DNA of 64,000 nt from Falsiroseomonas oleicola (GCF_019029495.1 NZ_JAERQM010000004.1:62001-126000), one strand, 5' to 3'. Shown: positions 41,241-50,258, counted from the stretch's first letter. Numbers and translations: made by a program. Notes: generated from the letters alone by a model not told the origin.

Positions 41241-42331
41241 GCCTGCCGCCGCTGATCCCCTGGCAGGAGATGCGCACGCGGCTTCTGGCCATCTTTCCCG
41301 AAGGCACGCCGGATCGCGGCTATCTGATCCGGGAGATGACGGCACGCACGGTCTTCACCGCGCTCTATGTCGGCGCGGTGGCCGGTGCCGATCGCTGGAT
41401 CGCACCGCGCCATGTGGTGCGCATGAGCGACGACCAGGCCGCGCGGGACGACGACACGGCGCGCGGTGCCTACTACGTCGCGATGACCGCGGCCAAGGCG
41501 CCGTCGCCGGAAGGTCGCTGGTATGCGGAGAATACGCGGGAGCCCTTGCGGGACGAGGTGATCCGGCAGGGCCTGGTGCGCGTCAACGCCATGGTGGAAC
41601 GCGGCGGCCTGGCCACCACGTCGCCGCTCGGCCGCTACGCCCTGCAGGCGGATTTCGCCGCGCTGTTCGAGCCGGGCCTGGACGCCGTGCGGCTGGCGGC
41701 GGCGGCGGCGGAATGGCGGCGGCGGAACCTCTCGCCCGCCGCGCTCGCCCGCGCCGCCCTGGTGCGGAACAGCGCCAGCACGGCGAGCGACAACATCACC
41801 GTGCAATGTCCCGGCGGCCCTTCCATCATCCTGCCGCCCGGCCCCAGCCCGATCATCACCAAGGCGGTGGTGGAGGTCTTCGCGCCGGCCTTCCTCGGCA
41901 ATCCGCGCGTCGCCTGGATCAGCGACAGCGGCAACAAGATGCCCTTCCGGGATGCGCCGCTGGCCCGCGCGCTCGGCATCAGCCTGGATGCCGCGACGAT
42001 GCTGCCGGATGTGGTGCTGGTGGATCTCGACCCGCCCGGCCGTGCGGGGGAGGTGCTGCTGGTCTTCGTGGAGGTCGTGGCCTCCGACGGTCCCATGACC
42101 GAACAGCGCCAGCGCGCCCTGCTCGATCTGATCGCCGCCAGCCCTCGCGCCTACCGGCCCGAGGACGCCGCCTTCGTCACCGCCTATCGCGACCGTGGCG
42201 CCGATCCGGCCCGGCGCGGCATGCCGTCGCTCGCCTGGCGGTCATTTGCATGGTTCGTCTCGGAACCCGATAAGCTTCTGCAACTGCATGACAGCGGCAC
42301 GGCGAGGCGCAAGCTCGCCGCGTTGTTGTAG
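41237..42331 (+). CDS. BsuBI/PstI family type II restriction endonuclease
   Basis: A 364-residue protein. The N-terminal region (to about residue 190) carries an Ala-rich helical section. The C-terminal half has the BsuBI/PstI pattern: VAWISDSGNKMPFRD, ATMLPDVVLVDLDPP and LLVFVEVVASDGPMTEQRQR, the last being the family's 'E..TSxGPvs..R' catalytic segment. SWRSFAWFVSEPDKLLQLH ends it. It cuts unmethylated DNA. Family founders recognise CTGCAG, but specificity here cannot be inferred from the sequence alone. The start ATG overlaps the methyltransferase stop. Confidence 0.9.
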   Translation: MSLPPLIPWQEMRTRLLAIFPEGTPDRGYLIREMTARTVFTALYVGAVAGADRWIAPRHVVRMSDDQAARDDDTARGAYYVAMTAAKAPSPEGRWYAENTREPLRDEVIRQGLVRVNAMVERGGLATTSPLGRYALQADFAALFEPGLDAVRLAAAAAEWRRRNLSPAALARAALVRNSASTASDNITVQCPGGPSIILPPGPSPIITKAVVEVFAPAFLGNPRVAWISDSGNKMPFRDAPLARALGISLDAATMLPDVVLVDLDPPGRAGEVLLVFVEVVASDGPMTEQRQRALLDLIAASPRAYRPEDAAFVTAYRDRGADPARRGMPSLAWRSFAWFVSEPDKLLQLHDSGTARRKLAALL

Positions 42332-42360
42332 CGGCGGCATCGATCAGGGACTCCCTCTCC

Positions 42361-43344
42361 ATGAAGATTTGCGTCTACGGCGCCGGCGCGATCGGCGGAC
42401 ATCTGGCGGGGCGCCTGGCGCGTGGTGGGGCGGAGGTGTCGCTGGTCGCGCGCGGCGCCCATCTCGCCGCGATCCAGGCCAATGGGCTGACGGTGCAGGC
42501 GCATGACGGCACGCATCACAGCCGCCCCAGGGCAAGCGCCGATCCGCGCGACCTCGGGCCGCAGGATGCGGTGATCGTCACCGTGAAGGCGCCGGCCTTG
42601 CCGGATGTCGCCGCCGGTATCGCGCCGCTGCTGGGGCCGGCCACCGCCGTCGCCTTCGTCATGAACGGCATTCCCTGGTGGTATTTCCTGGGCCAGGATG
42701 GCCCGCATCGCGACATGCGGCTGCCCGCCGTCGATCCCGGTGGCGCGCTGGAATCCGCCATCGGCCTGGAACGCACCATCGGCGGCGTGGTCTATTCGGC
42801 CAGCGAGGTGATCGCCCCCGGCGTGGTGCATTCCGAGCACGGCAATATCCGCGTCATCCTCGGCGAGCCCGATGGCCGCATCTCCGACCGCGCCAAGGCG
42901 ATCTCCGCGGCGCTGGAGGCGGGCGGCATGCCCAGCCCGGTGACGCCGGAGATCCGGCTGGAGGTCTGGGCCAAGCTTCTGGGCAACCTCGCCAATGGTC
43001 CGCTCTGCGTGCTGACGCGGCGTGGTGTGCGCGACAGCTTCGCCGACCCGCTGCTGCGGGAGGCCGGTCGGCGCAGCGCGCTGGAGGCGCAGGCCATCGC
43101 GGCCAGCCTCGGCGTGGCGCTGCCGGATGCGCATATCGAGCGCGTGTCGCAATCCAACATGATGCACAAGCCCTCCATCCTGCAGGATCTGGAGCTGGGA
43201 CGGCCCATGGAGATCGACGGGCTGTTCGAGATGCCACTGCATCTCGCGCGGCTGACCGGCACGCCGACGCCGCAGCTCGACCTGCTGGTGGCGCTGGCCA
43301 AGCAGACGGCGCGGGCGGCGGGGCTCTATCCGGAGATTGCGTAG
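42361..43344 (+). CDS. Ketopantoate reductase (PanE/ApbA) family protein
   Basis: A 327-residue NADPH-dependent reductase family member. The nucleotide motif is MKICVYGAGAIGGHLAGRLA. VIVTVKAPALP and FVMNGIPWWYFL follow, and the active-site block is EVWAKLLGNLANGPLCVL (the Lys and Asn expected in the family). It could serve pantothenate synthesis, but several paralogues of this family reduce other 2-keto acids. The 3' end overlaps the opposite-strand DUF429 gene by 19 bases. Confidence 0.9.
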   Translation: MKICVYGAGAIGGHLAGRLARGGAEVSLVARGAHLAAIQANGLTVQAHDGTHHSRPRASADPRDLGPQDAVIVTVKAPALPDVAAGIAPLLGPATAVAFVMNGIPWWYFLGQDGPHRDMRLPAVDPGGALESAIGLERTIGGVVYSASEVIAPGVVHSEHGNIRVILGEPDGRISDRAKAISAALEAGGMPSPVTPEIRLEVWAKLLGNLANGPLCVLTRRGVRDSFADPLLREAGRRSALEAQAIAASLGVALPDAHIERVSQSNMMHKPSILQDLELGRPMEIDGLFEMPLHLARLTGTPTPQLDLLVALAKQTARAAGLYPEIA

Positions 43345-44288
43345 CCCGTTCTCGGCATCTCGGTCTGTCCCAGCACCCAGCCTTCCCAGCGGCGGATCCA
43401 GGGGTCGTCGGGAATGTGGTCCGGCTGGGCGCCATCTAGCACCGCGATCAGCGCCAGCAGGCCGAGCACACAGTCCATCCGATCCTCCCCGGTCGCATCG
43501 GCGCCAAAGCCATCGGCGATGAGGTCCGCCAGGGCAGGGGAGGGGTCCACGCGCAGCCTGGCCATGGCGGCCCGCAGCGCCTCGGCCAGCACGCGGCGTG
43601 GCGCCTGCATCCGCTTGCTGCCGGCCAGCTTCAGGCCGAGCTGGCGCAGCGCCTCCGCCGGATAGACCTCGGCCAGCGCGGCGCGGCCCGGGGCGAGCAG
43701 CCCGTGCAGCGGCCCGGCGAAGGGCCAGAGGGAGATGGGCGCGTCGGCGGCCAGCGCGGGCGCGATCCAGTCCCGCCAGGCGGCGATGGCGGCCTTGCCG
43801 GACTGGTTGGCGCCAAGGGTCCAGAACACCGGCGCGCCGGCCGGCCGCAGGGCCGTGGCCCGGTCGCAGAGGCGGGAAAGGCCGGCGGGTCCGGCCAGCC
43901 CCAGCGCCGCCGCATGCGCCGCCCGGGTCATGCCCTTGATGCCGCGCGCCGGATAGAAGGGCTGGGCCGGGGAAACGCTATCGAGCGTCGCCGCCACGTT
44001 GAAGAAGCCAGGGTCGCCAACCAGCCCGGCGAGGAATGCCGGAAAATCCGGCTCCGCCCGGCCCAGCGCCCAGTCCCGTGGCACACCCAGCGGCAGGTCG
44101 AGGCCGAGTGCCACCGGCCGGCCCTCCGCCAGCAGCCCCGGCAGAAGGTCCGTGACATCGCCGACCAGTCGCGGCACCTGCGCCAGCCAGCGGTCGCCCC
44201 GGCGCTCGGCCCGCGCGATCCAGCGCTTGCCGGGCACCATGCTCCAATCCGCATGCGCCGCGATCATGCCACCCTGTTTCGCTTCCAC
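43326..44288 (-). CDS. DUF429-like protein (predicted RNase H-fold nuclease)
   Basis: A 320-residue protein. An early Asp-rich strand pattern (AHADWSMVPGKRWIARAE, then ALGLDLPLGVPRDWA), the middle VFWTLGANQSGKAAI, and the late ATGEDRMDCVLGLLALIAVL with paired acidic residues resemble the DUF429 RNase H-like fold. Function is unknown. The ATG at 44267 (MIAAHADW) is an alternative start. It is transcribed against the reductase gene, with overlapping 3' ends. Confidence 0.75.
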   Translation of the reverse strand: MEAKQGGMIAAHADWSMVPGKRWIARAERRGDRWLAQVPRLVGDVTDLLPGLLAEGRPVALGLDLPLGVPRDWALGRAEPDFPAFLAGLVGDPGFFNVAATLDSVSPAQPFYPARGIKGMTRAAHAAALGLAGPAGLSRLCDRATALRPAGAPVFWTLGANQSGKAAIAAWRDWIAPALAADAPISLWPFAGPLHGLLAPGRAALAEVYPAEALRQLGLKLAGSKRMQAPRRVLAEALRAAMARLRVDPSPALADLIADGFGADATGEDRMDCVLGLLALIAVLDGAQPDHIPDDPWIRRWEGWVLGQTEMPRTGYAISG

Positions 44289-44341
44289 GCCGGATGGAAC
44301 ATCATGGCATACTGAATGGCGCGGGAAGGGATTTTCACCAC

Positions 44342-44929
44342 ATGGAGCTGTCCACGGCCACGCCGCAGGCGCCGATCAAGGGCCAGGATGGGCTGCATCC
44401 GGATGGGCAATATGCATCGCTGGCCAAGTGGTTCCACTGGCTGACCGTGCCGCTGCTGTTCACCGCGCTCGCCACCGGGCTTGTCATCCGCTTCATGAAG
44501 GATGACGCCAAGATGCCCTTCTACGCGCTGCATGAAAGCCTCGGCCTGCTGATCCTGGCGCTGGCCCTGGCGCGGCTGGCCTTTCGCGGCATCAGCAAGC
44601 CGCCGGCCCTGCCGGCGCATATCCCGGAAAGCCAGCAGCGCGTGGCGGCCCTGGTGCATCACGCGTTGTATGCGGCGCTGGTGGTGCAGCCGCTGCTCGG
44701 CTTCCTCACCACCAATGCCTATGGCTTTCCCATGCAGGGCGCGACGGCCTTCCTCGGCTTCATCGACCTGCCGAAATTCATGGAGGCGGCGCCGGGCCTG
44801 GCCGGGGTGCTGCACTGGATGCACAGCCTCATCGGCTGGGCCTTTCCCTTCCTGCTGGGCGCGCATATCGGCGGCGCCATCTACCACCACGCCATCCGCC
44901 GCGACGGCACCCTGCTGCGGATGCTGTGA
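44342..44929 (+). CDS. Cytochrome b561 family protein
   Basis: A 195-residue inner-membrane di-heme cytochrome b. Four membrane segments carry His ligands: KWFHWLTVPLLF, YALHESLGLLIL, VLHWMHSLIGWA and LLGAHIGGAIYHH. It moves electrons between quinol and a periplasmic partner, and in some cases oxidises superoxide. The ATG at 44342 (MELSTATPQ) is preceded by GGAAGGG. Followed directly by a strong hairpin. Confidence 0.93.
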   Translation: MELSTATPQAPIKGQDGLHPDGQYASLAKWFHWLTVPLLFTALATGLVIRFMKDDAKMPFYALHESLGLLILALALARLAFRGISKPPALPAHIPESQQRVAALVHHALYAALVVQPLLGFLTTNAYGFPMQGATAFLGFIDLPKFMEAAPGLAGVLHWMHSLIGWAFPFLLGAHIGGAIYHHAIRRDGTLLRML

Positions 44930-44930
44930 T

Positions 44931-44959
44931 ACCAACGCTCGACTTCATCGAGCGTTGGT
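44931..44959. terminator. Hairpin after the cytochrome b561 gene
   Basis: ACCAACGCTCGA pairs perfectly with TCGAGCGTTGGT across the 5-base loop CTTCA. The hairpin begins 2 bases past the stop. There is no T-run, but the position fits a terminator or mRNA 3' end. Confidence 0.7.
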
Positions 44960-45020
44960 GGCCCTCAAGCGCCGGGCGGTCCCTCCCACAGGTCAGCTGT
45001 CCAGGGCCTTGGTCTGAGTC

Positions 45021-45278
45021 TTATTTGATCGGCTTATGCGCCCGGTCGAGCAGCCGGCCGAGCCAGCCCTTCGCCTCCGGCGCCGCCTTCGCCACCTCGG
45101 CAGCCTGCTTGGCGGCGGCGGCCTCATCGGCGCGGCGCAGGCGCTCCTTCTCCGCCAGCCACTTGTCCAGGCTGAGCCCGGCCTTGGCAGCGCGCTTGGC
45201 CTCATAGGCGCGCTGGCCCTCGGTCAGGGGCGGCTGGGCGACGGGCTTCGCCTGAGTCTTGTCCGGGGTCTTCGCCAT
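45021..45278 (-). CDS. Small charged protein of unknown function
   Basis: An 85-residue hydrophilic protein rich in Ala, Lys and Glu (MAKTPDKTQAKPVAQPP; AKAGLSLDKWLAEKERLRR; KGWLGRLLDRAHKPIK), largely predicted helix. I do not recognise its family. Codon use matches the surroundings, and the frame is clean between a terminator-like hairpin and the divergent DUF1491 gene. A real small gene is likely, but no role is evident. Confidence 0.65.
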   Translation of the reverse strand: MAKTPDKTQAKPVAQPPLTEGQRAYEAKRAAKAGLSLDKWLAEKERLRRADEAAAAKQAAEVAKAAPEAKGWLGRLLDRAHKPIK

Positions 45279-45383
45279 GGCGCGGTCTCTCCATCCGCCG
45301 GGTGAATGGCGCGGCGGCGGCGGCTTCGCAAGGTGGGATGCGCCGGGCTTGCGCCCGCCCGGCGTGGCGGCGACATTGCGGCC

Positions 45384-45719
45384 ATGGATCCAAAGATCAA
45401 GGCCGGCATCTGGGTGTCGATGGCGTTGCGGCTTTCCGACATCGCCGGGCGTTCCGGCGCGGTGCTGCGCAAGGGCGATGCTGATAGCGGCGGCATTCTC
45501 TGCGTGCTGCGACGGGCGCGGGACGAGTTGGTGGTGCTCAGCCAGGTGCGGGACGCCGAAGGCCGCCCGGCCTGGATGCGCGGCACCGGCGACACCCCGG
45601 TGGACCAGGAGACCGCCGATTCCTATGTCGAGCGCCAGGTGAAGCGCGACCCGGACCTCTGGGTGGTGGAATTCGATGCCCCCGACCTGAAACCCGCCTT
45701 CGAGGCGCGAATCCTGTAG
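45384..45719 (+). CDS. DUF1491 family protein
   Basis: A 111-residue protein resembling DUF1491, a small family common in Alphaproteobacteria: KAGIWVSMALRLSDIAGRSG, VLRKGDADSGGILCVLRR and SYVERQVKRDPDLWVVEFD. Function unknown. The ATG at 45384 (MDPKIKAG) fits the family start. Its stop is 3 bases from that of the convergent upp gene. Confidence 0.85.
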   Translation: MDPKIKAGIWVSMALRLSDIAGRSGAVLRKGDADSGGILCVLRRARDELVVLSQVRDAEGRPAWMRGTGDTPVDQETADSYVERQVKRDPDLWVVEFDAPDLKPAFEARIL

Positions 45720-45722
45720 CCT

Positions 45723-46349
45723 CTATTCCACCGTCCCGAAGCAGCGATCCCCGGCATCGCCGAGGCCCGGCACGATGAAGCCGCGGTGGTCAAGACGCTC
45801 ATCCAGCGCGGCGGTGTAGATCGGCACATCGGGATGCGCCTCCTCCAGCCGCGCCACGCCTTCCGGCGCCGCGACCACGCAGATGAAGCGCAGATGCGGC
45901 GCGCCGGCCTCCTTCACCCGTTGCACCGCCGCCACCGCGCTGCCGCCCGTGGCCAGCATAGGGTCGAACAGGATGGCGCCGCGGGTCCGCACTTCCGGCG
46001 GCATGCGCAGCATGTACTGGCTCGGCCGCAGCGTGTGCTCGTCCCGCACCAGGCCGACATGGCCGACCGGCGCCTCCGGCAGGATCTGCATGCCGCCTTC
46101 CATCAGCCCGAGCCCGGCGCGCAGCACGGCGACCAGCACCGGCTCCGGCGCCGCCAGCATGCGGTGGTCCATCTCGGTCAGCGGCGTGGTGATGCGGGCC
46201 ATGCGCTCCGGCAGGCCGCGCGTCGCCTCCAGCGTCAGGATGGCGCCGATCTCGGCCAGCAGCCGGCGGAAGCGGGCGGAGGTGGTGGCGGCATCGCGCA
46301 GCTCCGCCAGCCGGTGGGCGAGCAGCACATGATCGACGACATGCAGCAT
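45723..46349 (-). CDS. upp: Uracil phosphoribosyltransferase
   Basis: A 208-residue Upp. It converts uracil and PRPP to UMP in pyrimidine salvage. The PRPP-binding motif is ILFDPMLATGGSAVAAV. VLRAGLGLMEGGMQILP, GHVGLVRDEHTLRPSQYML and the C-terminal IYTAALDERLDHRGFIVPGLGDAGDR (given as separate blocks) match the family over the whole length. Single gene, convergent with the DUF1491 gene. A palindromic repeat lies upstream. Confidence 0.97.
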   Translation of the reverse strand: MLHVVDHVLLAHRLAELRDAATTSARFRRLLAEIGAILTLEATRGLPERMARITTPLTEMDHRMLAAPEPVLVAVLRAGLGLMEGGMQILPEAPVGHVGLVRDEHTLRPSQYMLRMPPEVRTRGAILFDPMLATGGSAVAAVQRVKEAGAPHLRFICVVAAPEGVARLEEAHPDVPIYTAALDERLDHRGFIVPGLGDAGDRCFGTVE

Positions 46350-46378
46350 GGGGGGCGACTTCCGGGGCAGGGGTCAAA

Positions 46379-46423
46379 GCATGATGACCGTAGGTGCGAA
46401 TGCACCGAAGGTCTGAATCATGC
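46379..46423. repeat. GCATGAT palindromic repeat element (degenerate)
   Basis: GCATGAT (46379-46385) pairs with ATCATGC (46417-46423), and inside it GGTGC-GAAT-GCACC (46393-46406) forms a second hairpin. The outer arms match a palindromic element scattered through many alphaproteobacterial genomes. It lies between upp and the MOSC gene. Confidence 0.6.
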
Positions 46424-46434
46424 GTTTAAACCAT

Positions 46435-47139
46435 TCAGTCCAGCAGCCGCACCGTATCGCCGGGGCGGATCACCCCGAGGCGCGCGGCGGCGGCATAATG
46501 GCCGAGGTGATTGTCGAAAAGCTGCGCCACGGTGCGCAACACGGAGGGATCGCGCCGGGCCGTGTCCGGGCAGATGGTCACCATGGCGCAGCGCGGAATC
46601 GGGTCGTTCACCAGCAGTTCGGTGCCATCGCCGAAAGCCAGGCGACGCCCGGCCCAGGCGCTTTCCGGCTCGTCGCTCTCGATCAGCACATTGATGCGGA
46701 AGCGGCGCGGGTCCAGCGCCGCGCCATGCGCCACCTCCAGCCGCGCCAGGCTTTGCGTGGTGACGATAGAGACCGGCATGGAATCGAAGATGCCGCGCCC
46801 GATCTGGATCAGCGCCGAGGCCCTGCCCGATTCCGCCGAAAGCCGCGCCGCCAGCGCCGGGTCCCGCAGGTCGAATGACGTGCCATCCGGCGCCTCCACG
46901 GTCACGGCGGAGGCGCGGGGATCGGCCGGGTCCGCGAAGCGCGGGCGATAGCGCACCAGCTCGGACAATTCCCGCCCGGTCAGCCAGGGAAAGCGGCCGT
47001 GGTTGCCTTGCTGCACGAAGGCGTATGGACGGTCGCCCGCCAGCCCGGTCCAGCGCAGCTCCACCGCCTCCATCGCCTCCCCGGCCATGGACTTCACCGG
47101 GAAGCGCGCCAGCGCCACGACCTTGCCGACCACCCTCAT
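46435..47139 (-). CDS. MOSC domain protein
   Basis: A 234-residue MOSC protein. The N-terminal MOSC_N-like barrel (VVALARFPVKSMAGEAMEAV; GLAGDRPYAFVQ) and the core with FRINVLIESDEPESAWAGR and the Cys-bearing NDPIPRCAMVTICP are typical. MOSC proteins handle sulfur bound to molybdenum cofactor or reduce N-hydroxylated compounds. The ATG at 47139 overlaps the stop of the 1040-residue motor protein gene, so it may be co-expressed by position alone. Confidence 0.92.
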   Translation of the reverse strand: MRVVGKVVALARFPVKSMAGEAMEAVELRWTGLAGDRPYAFVQQGNHGRFPWLTGRELSELVRYRPRFADPADPRASAVTVEAPDGTSFDLRDPALAARLSAESGRASALIQIGRGIFDSMPVSIVTTQSLARLEVAHGAALDPRRFRINVLIESDEPESAWAGRRLAFGDGTELLVNDPIPRCAMVTICPDTARRDPSVLRTVAQLFDNHLGHYAAAARLGVIRPGDTVRLLD

Positions 47140-50100
47140 CGCGCCACGGTCTCCACCGGCAGCAGTTGCACCGCGACGCGCCGACCCTCCCGTCGCGCCG
47201 TCTCGATCGCGGCGGAGAGCGCGGCGGCGAAGGCGGGCAGGGGCTCGGCATCCGGGCGCGGTGTGGCGAACAGCGGCCCCTCCGTCACCACCGCCAGCAC
47301 CACATCCGTGCCGAAGGGCTCATCCACCAGCCAGCCCGGGAAGCCCGGCCGTGGTTCACCCAGCCGCAGCCGCGCCCCCGGCTGCTGCGCCGGCAGGTGC
47401 TCCAGCCGATAGGCATTGCCGGAGCCGGAGAGGTAGTGCAGCGCCACCTGCCCCCCCCAATCCGGCAGGCCGAGATCCAGCCGCAGCGGCGTGCCGCGCA
47501 CCAGCGGCGCCCGCCCCACGAGATCCAGCCGCGCCGCGGAAGGCCCCGCCGCCGGCGGCACCTGACGCAGCGCCTCGATCACCTCGCAATAGGGGCCGTC
47601 GAAGCCGCGCAGTTCAATCCCCGCCGCCGGCGCGCCCCGCGCCTGAAGGGCGTTGCGCAGCGCCGCCTCCGTGCCGCGCCGGGCGAGGCCGGTGATGCGG
47701 GCGGCATTGCCTGCTTCGGTGACGGAGAGGCGGGCACAGGCCTGGCCCTCCACCACCTCGCCCAATATGCGGCGCAACTCGCCGGCCGGGCCCACCGGGG
47801 CGGCGCCGGTCGGCGCCGGTTCCAGCCGCAGCTCGATGCGGCGGTTCCGCGCCAGGGCATCCGGGCTGTCGCTGTCATCCAGCGGCTGGGTATCGCCAAA
47901 GGCCACCGCCGCCACCTTGTTGGAGGGCAGCCCGGCATCGATCAGCAGCCGCGCCACCGCGATGGCCCGCGCCGAGGACAGTTCCCAATTGCTGGGGAAG
48001 CGCCCGCCCGCCCGGATCGGGCTGCGATCCGCATGGCCATCCACCCGCAGGATCCAGCCGAGATCGGCCGGGAACTGCCGCGCGATCTCCAGCAGCACAT
48101 GGCCCAGGTCGCGGATCTGCTGCTGGCCGGCCTGGGACAGATCGGCCGAGCCCACCGGGAACAGCACCTCCGACTGGAAGACGAAGCGGTCGCCGACGAT
48201 CCGCACCTCCGGCCGGTCACCCAGCACCTGGCGCAGCCGGCCGAAGAAGTCGGAGCGGTAGCGCTGCAACTCCTCCACCCGCGCCGCCAGCGCCACGTTC
48301 AGCCGCTGGCCGAGGGCCACGATCTGCGCGTCCTTGTCCCGCTCCGACGCCTCCGCCGCATCCAGCGCCCGGGCAACCCGCGAAAGCTCCGCCCGCAGGG
48401 ATTCCAACTGCTGGGTCAGGCGCGCGACCTCCACCCGGGCGCTTTCGGACAGCCGGCCATATTCCCCGGCCTGCGCCTCCGCCGCCGCCCGCCGGCGTTC
48501 CTCCTCCGCCGCGCGCCGCCCGGCCTCGCTGGCGAGCTGCGCCGCGGCATCACGCCCGCGTTCCGCCTGGGTGGCGCGGCCGGTCATCTGCTCCAGCATC
48601 GACAGCGCTTCCTGCCGCGCCGTCTCCGCCGTGGCGCGCTGCCGCGCCTCATCCCCGGCCCGGGCGAGGGCCTGTTCCGCCTGCCGCTCCAACTGGTCGC
48701 GCAGCGCCTCCAGCCCGCGGACCTGCGCGGCCAGCCGCGCGATATCCGACAGCCGCGCCTGGATCGTGGCGCGGTCGGCGGTGACGGTCTGGTCCATCCG
48801 CTCCGCCTCTGCCCGCAGCGCCGCCACATCGCGCCGTGCCGCCTCCAGGCTCGCCCGCGCCTCCGCGAGCTGTGCCGCCAGCGCCTCCGCCTCCCGCCGC
48901 CGCGCCTCCAGGTCGCGCGTGGCGGTCGCCCGTGCCTCGGCGAGTTCCCGCGCCGTCGCCGCGCGCGCCGCCCGTTCCGCCGCCAGGTCGCGCGCCACGC
49001 CCGTCGCATTGGCCTGCGCCGCCGTCAGGTCGCGCTGCGCCGCCTGCAAGGTCGCCCGCGCCTCGGCCAATTCGCGCGCCAACGCCTCCGCCTCCCGCCG
49101 CCGATCCTCCAACTGCCGCGCCGTCAGCGCGCGGACCTCCGCCAATTCCTGCGCCGTCGCGGCCTGCGCCTGGGTCTGCGCATCCAGGTCCCGTCGCGCC
49201 ACCTCCAGCGCCGAGCGCGCCGCCGCCAGCTCGCCCGCGAGGGCCTCCGCCGCCCGCTGCCGCGCCTCCAGCTCCCGCTGGGTCAGCGCCCGCACCTCGG
49301 CCAGTTCCTGCGCCGTTGCCGCCCGCGCCTGGGTCTGTGCCTCCAGGTCACGCCGGGCCACCTCCAGCGCCGAACGCGCGGCCGCGAGATCGCCCGACAG
49401 CGCTTCCAGCTCCCGGCGCCTCGCCGCCAGCTCCGCCGCCGACAGCGCCCGGGCCTCCGCCAATTCGCGCTCCGTCGCGCCGCGCGCCTGACGTTCCCCG
49501 GCCAGATCCCGCGCCAGAGCCTCCGCCTGCTGCCGCCGCGTCGCCAATTCCTGCGAGGCCGCATCCCGCGCCGCGCGGGTCTCCGCCAGGTCGCGCTGCA
49601 CTGTCGCCAGCGCCTCACGCTCCCCCGCCAGATCGCGGCCGAGCACCTGCACCTCGCCCCGCGCCGTCGCCAGGTCGCGGCGCACCGCCTCCAGCGCCGC
49701 ACGCTCCGCCGCCAGCAGTCGCTGCGCATCGGTCAGCGTCCGCACCGTCCGCGCCGTATCGCCGCCCGCCGCCTCAGCCCGCGCCTGGGCCTCCGCCAGC
49801 CGGGCCTCCAGCTCCGCAATCCGCGCGCCACCGTCCCGCGCCGAAACCTCCAGATCCGCCAGCCGGGCCGACAGTCGCGACCGCTCCCCCCGCGCCGCGT
49901 CCCGCTCCCCCAGCAGACGGTCCCGCTCCTCGCGCAGCGCCGACAACCCCTCCAGCGCCCCATCCCGCGCCGCGATCGCCGCCCGCAAATCCTCCGTCAG
50001 CCGGCCCAGCGAACCGCGCAACTCCTCCGCCTGCCCCCGCTCCAGGGACAACAACTCCGACAACTCACTGACCTGCCGATTCAACCGATCCAACGCCCTG

Positions 50101-50258
50101 TCCCGCGAGGACAAAGCCACCGACAAAAACCCCTGCCCCAAAACAAACACCAACAAGACGAAAATGATGACCATGAGCAACGTGGACAACGCATCCACAT
50201 AGCCCGGCCAAGCATCCAACCCCCCCCCACCCCGCCGCCTGCGCCCCCCCATCGCCAT
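47136..50258 (-). CDS. MotB-like protein with very long coiled coil, OmpA domain and DUF4384-like C-terminus
   Basis: A 1040-residue protein. The single membrane helix (about residues 20-45, YVDALSTLLMVIIFVLLVF) carries Asp22 at the position used for proton binding in MotB. Residues 55 to about 640 are an uninterrupted Ala/Arg/Glu-rich coiled coil that includes 53-residue tandem units. An OmpA-like peptidoglycan-binding domain follows (FQSEVLFPVGSADLSQAG, RVDGHADRSPI, NRRIELRLEP). Residues about 905-1010 (GTPLRLDLGLPDWGGQVALH, FGTDVVLAVVTEGPLF) resemble DUF4384. It should be the stator-plug partner of the MotA/TolQ-like channel at 50538-51677. The start ATG at 50258 has a weak ribosome site. 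Confidence 0.88.
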   Translation of the reverse strand: MAMGGRRRRGGGGLDAWPGYVDALSTLLMVIIFVLLVFVLGQGFLSVALSSRDRALDRLNRQVSELSELLSLERGQAEELRGSLGRLTEDLRAAIAARDGALEGLSALREERDRLLGERDAARGERSRLSARLADLEVSARDGGARIAELEARLAEAQARAEAAGGDTARTVRTLTDAQRLLAAERAALEAVRRDLATARGEVQVLGRDLAGEREALATVQRDLAETRAARDAASQELATRRQQAEALARDLAGERQARGATERELAEARALSAAELAARRRELEALSGDLAAARSALEVARRDLEAQTQARAATAQELAEVRALTQRELEARQRAAEALAGELAAARSALEVARRDLDAQTQAQAATAQELAEVRALTARQLEDRRREAEALARELAEARATLQAAQRDLTAAQANATGVARDLAAERAARAATARELAEARATATRDLEARRREAEALAAQLAEARASLEAARRDVAALRAEAERMDQTVTADRATIQARLSDIARLAAQVRGLEALRDQLERQAEQALARAGDEARQRATAETARQEALSMLEQMTGRATQAERGRDAAAQLASEAGRRAAEEERRRAAAEAQAGEYGRLSESARVEVARLTQQLESLRAELSRVARALDAAEASERDKDAQIVALGQRLNVALAARVEELQRYRSDFFGRLRQVLGDRPEVRIVGDRFVFQSEVLFPVGSADLSQAGQQQIRDLGHVLLEIARQFPADLGWILRVDGHADRSPIRAGGRFPSNWELSSARAIAVARLLIDAGLPSNKVAAVAFGDTQPLDDSDSPDALARNRRIELRLEPAPTGAAPVGPAGELRRILGEVVEGQACARLSVTEAGNAARITGLARRGTEAALRNALQARGAPAAGIELRGFDGPYCEVIEALRQVPPAAGPSAARLDLVGRAPLVRGTPLRLDLGLPDWGGQVALHYLSGSGNAYRLEHLPAQQPGARLRLGEPRPGFPGWLVDEPFGTDVVLAVVTEGPLFATPRPDAEPLPAFAAALSAAIETARREGRRVAVQLLPVETVAR

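Noticed and set aside
41237-42331. CTGCAG as the recognition site of the endonuclease
   Set aside because: Family founders cut CTGCAG and such sites occur in the window, but members vary, and the sequence alone does not establish specificity.
48976-49560. Regular repeats that could suggest a CRISPR array
   Set aside because: The period is 159 bases within one open frame and reflects coiled-coil protein repeats. There are no short identical repeats with unique spacers and no cas genes.
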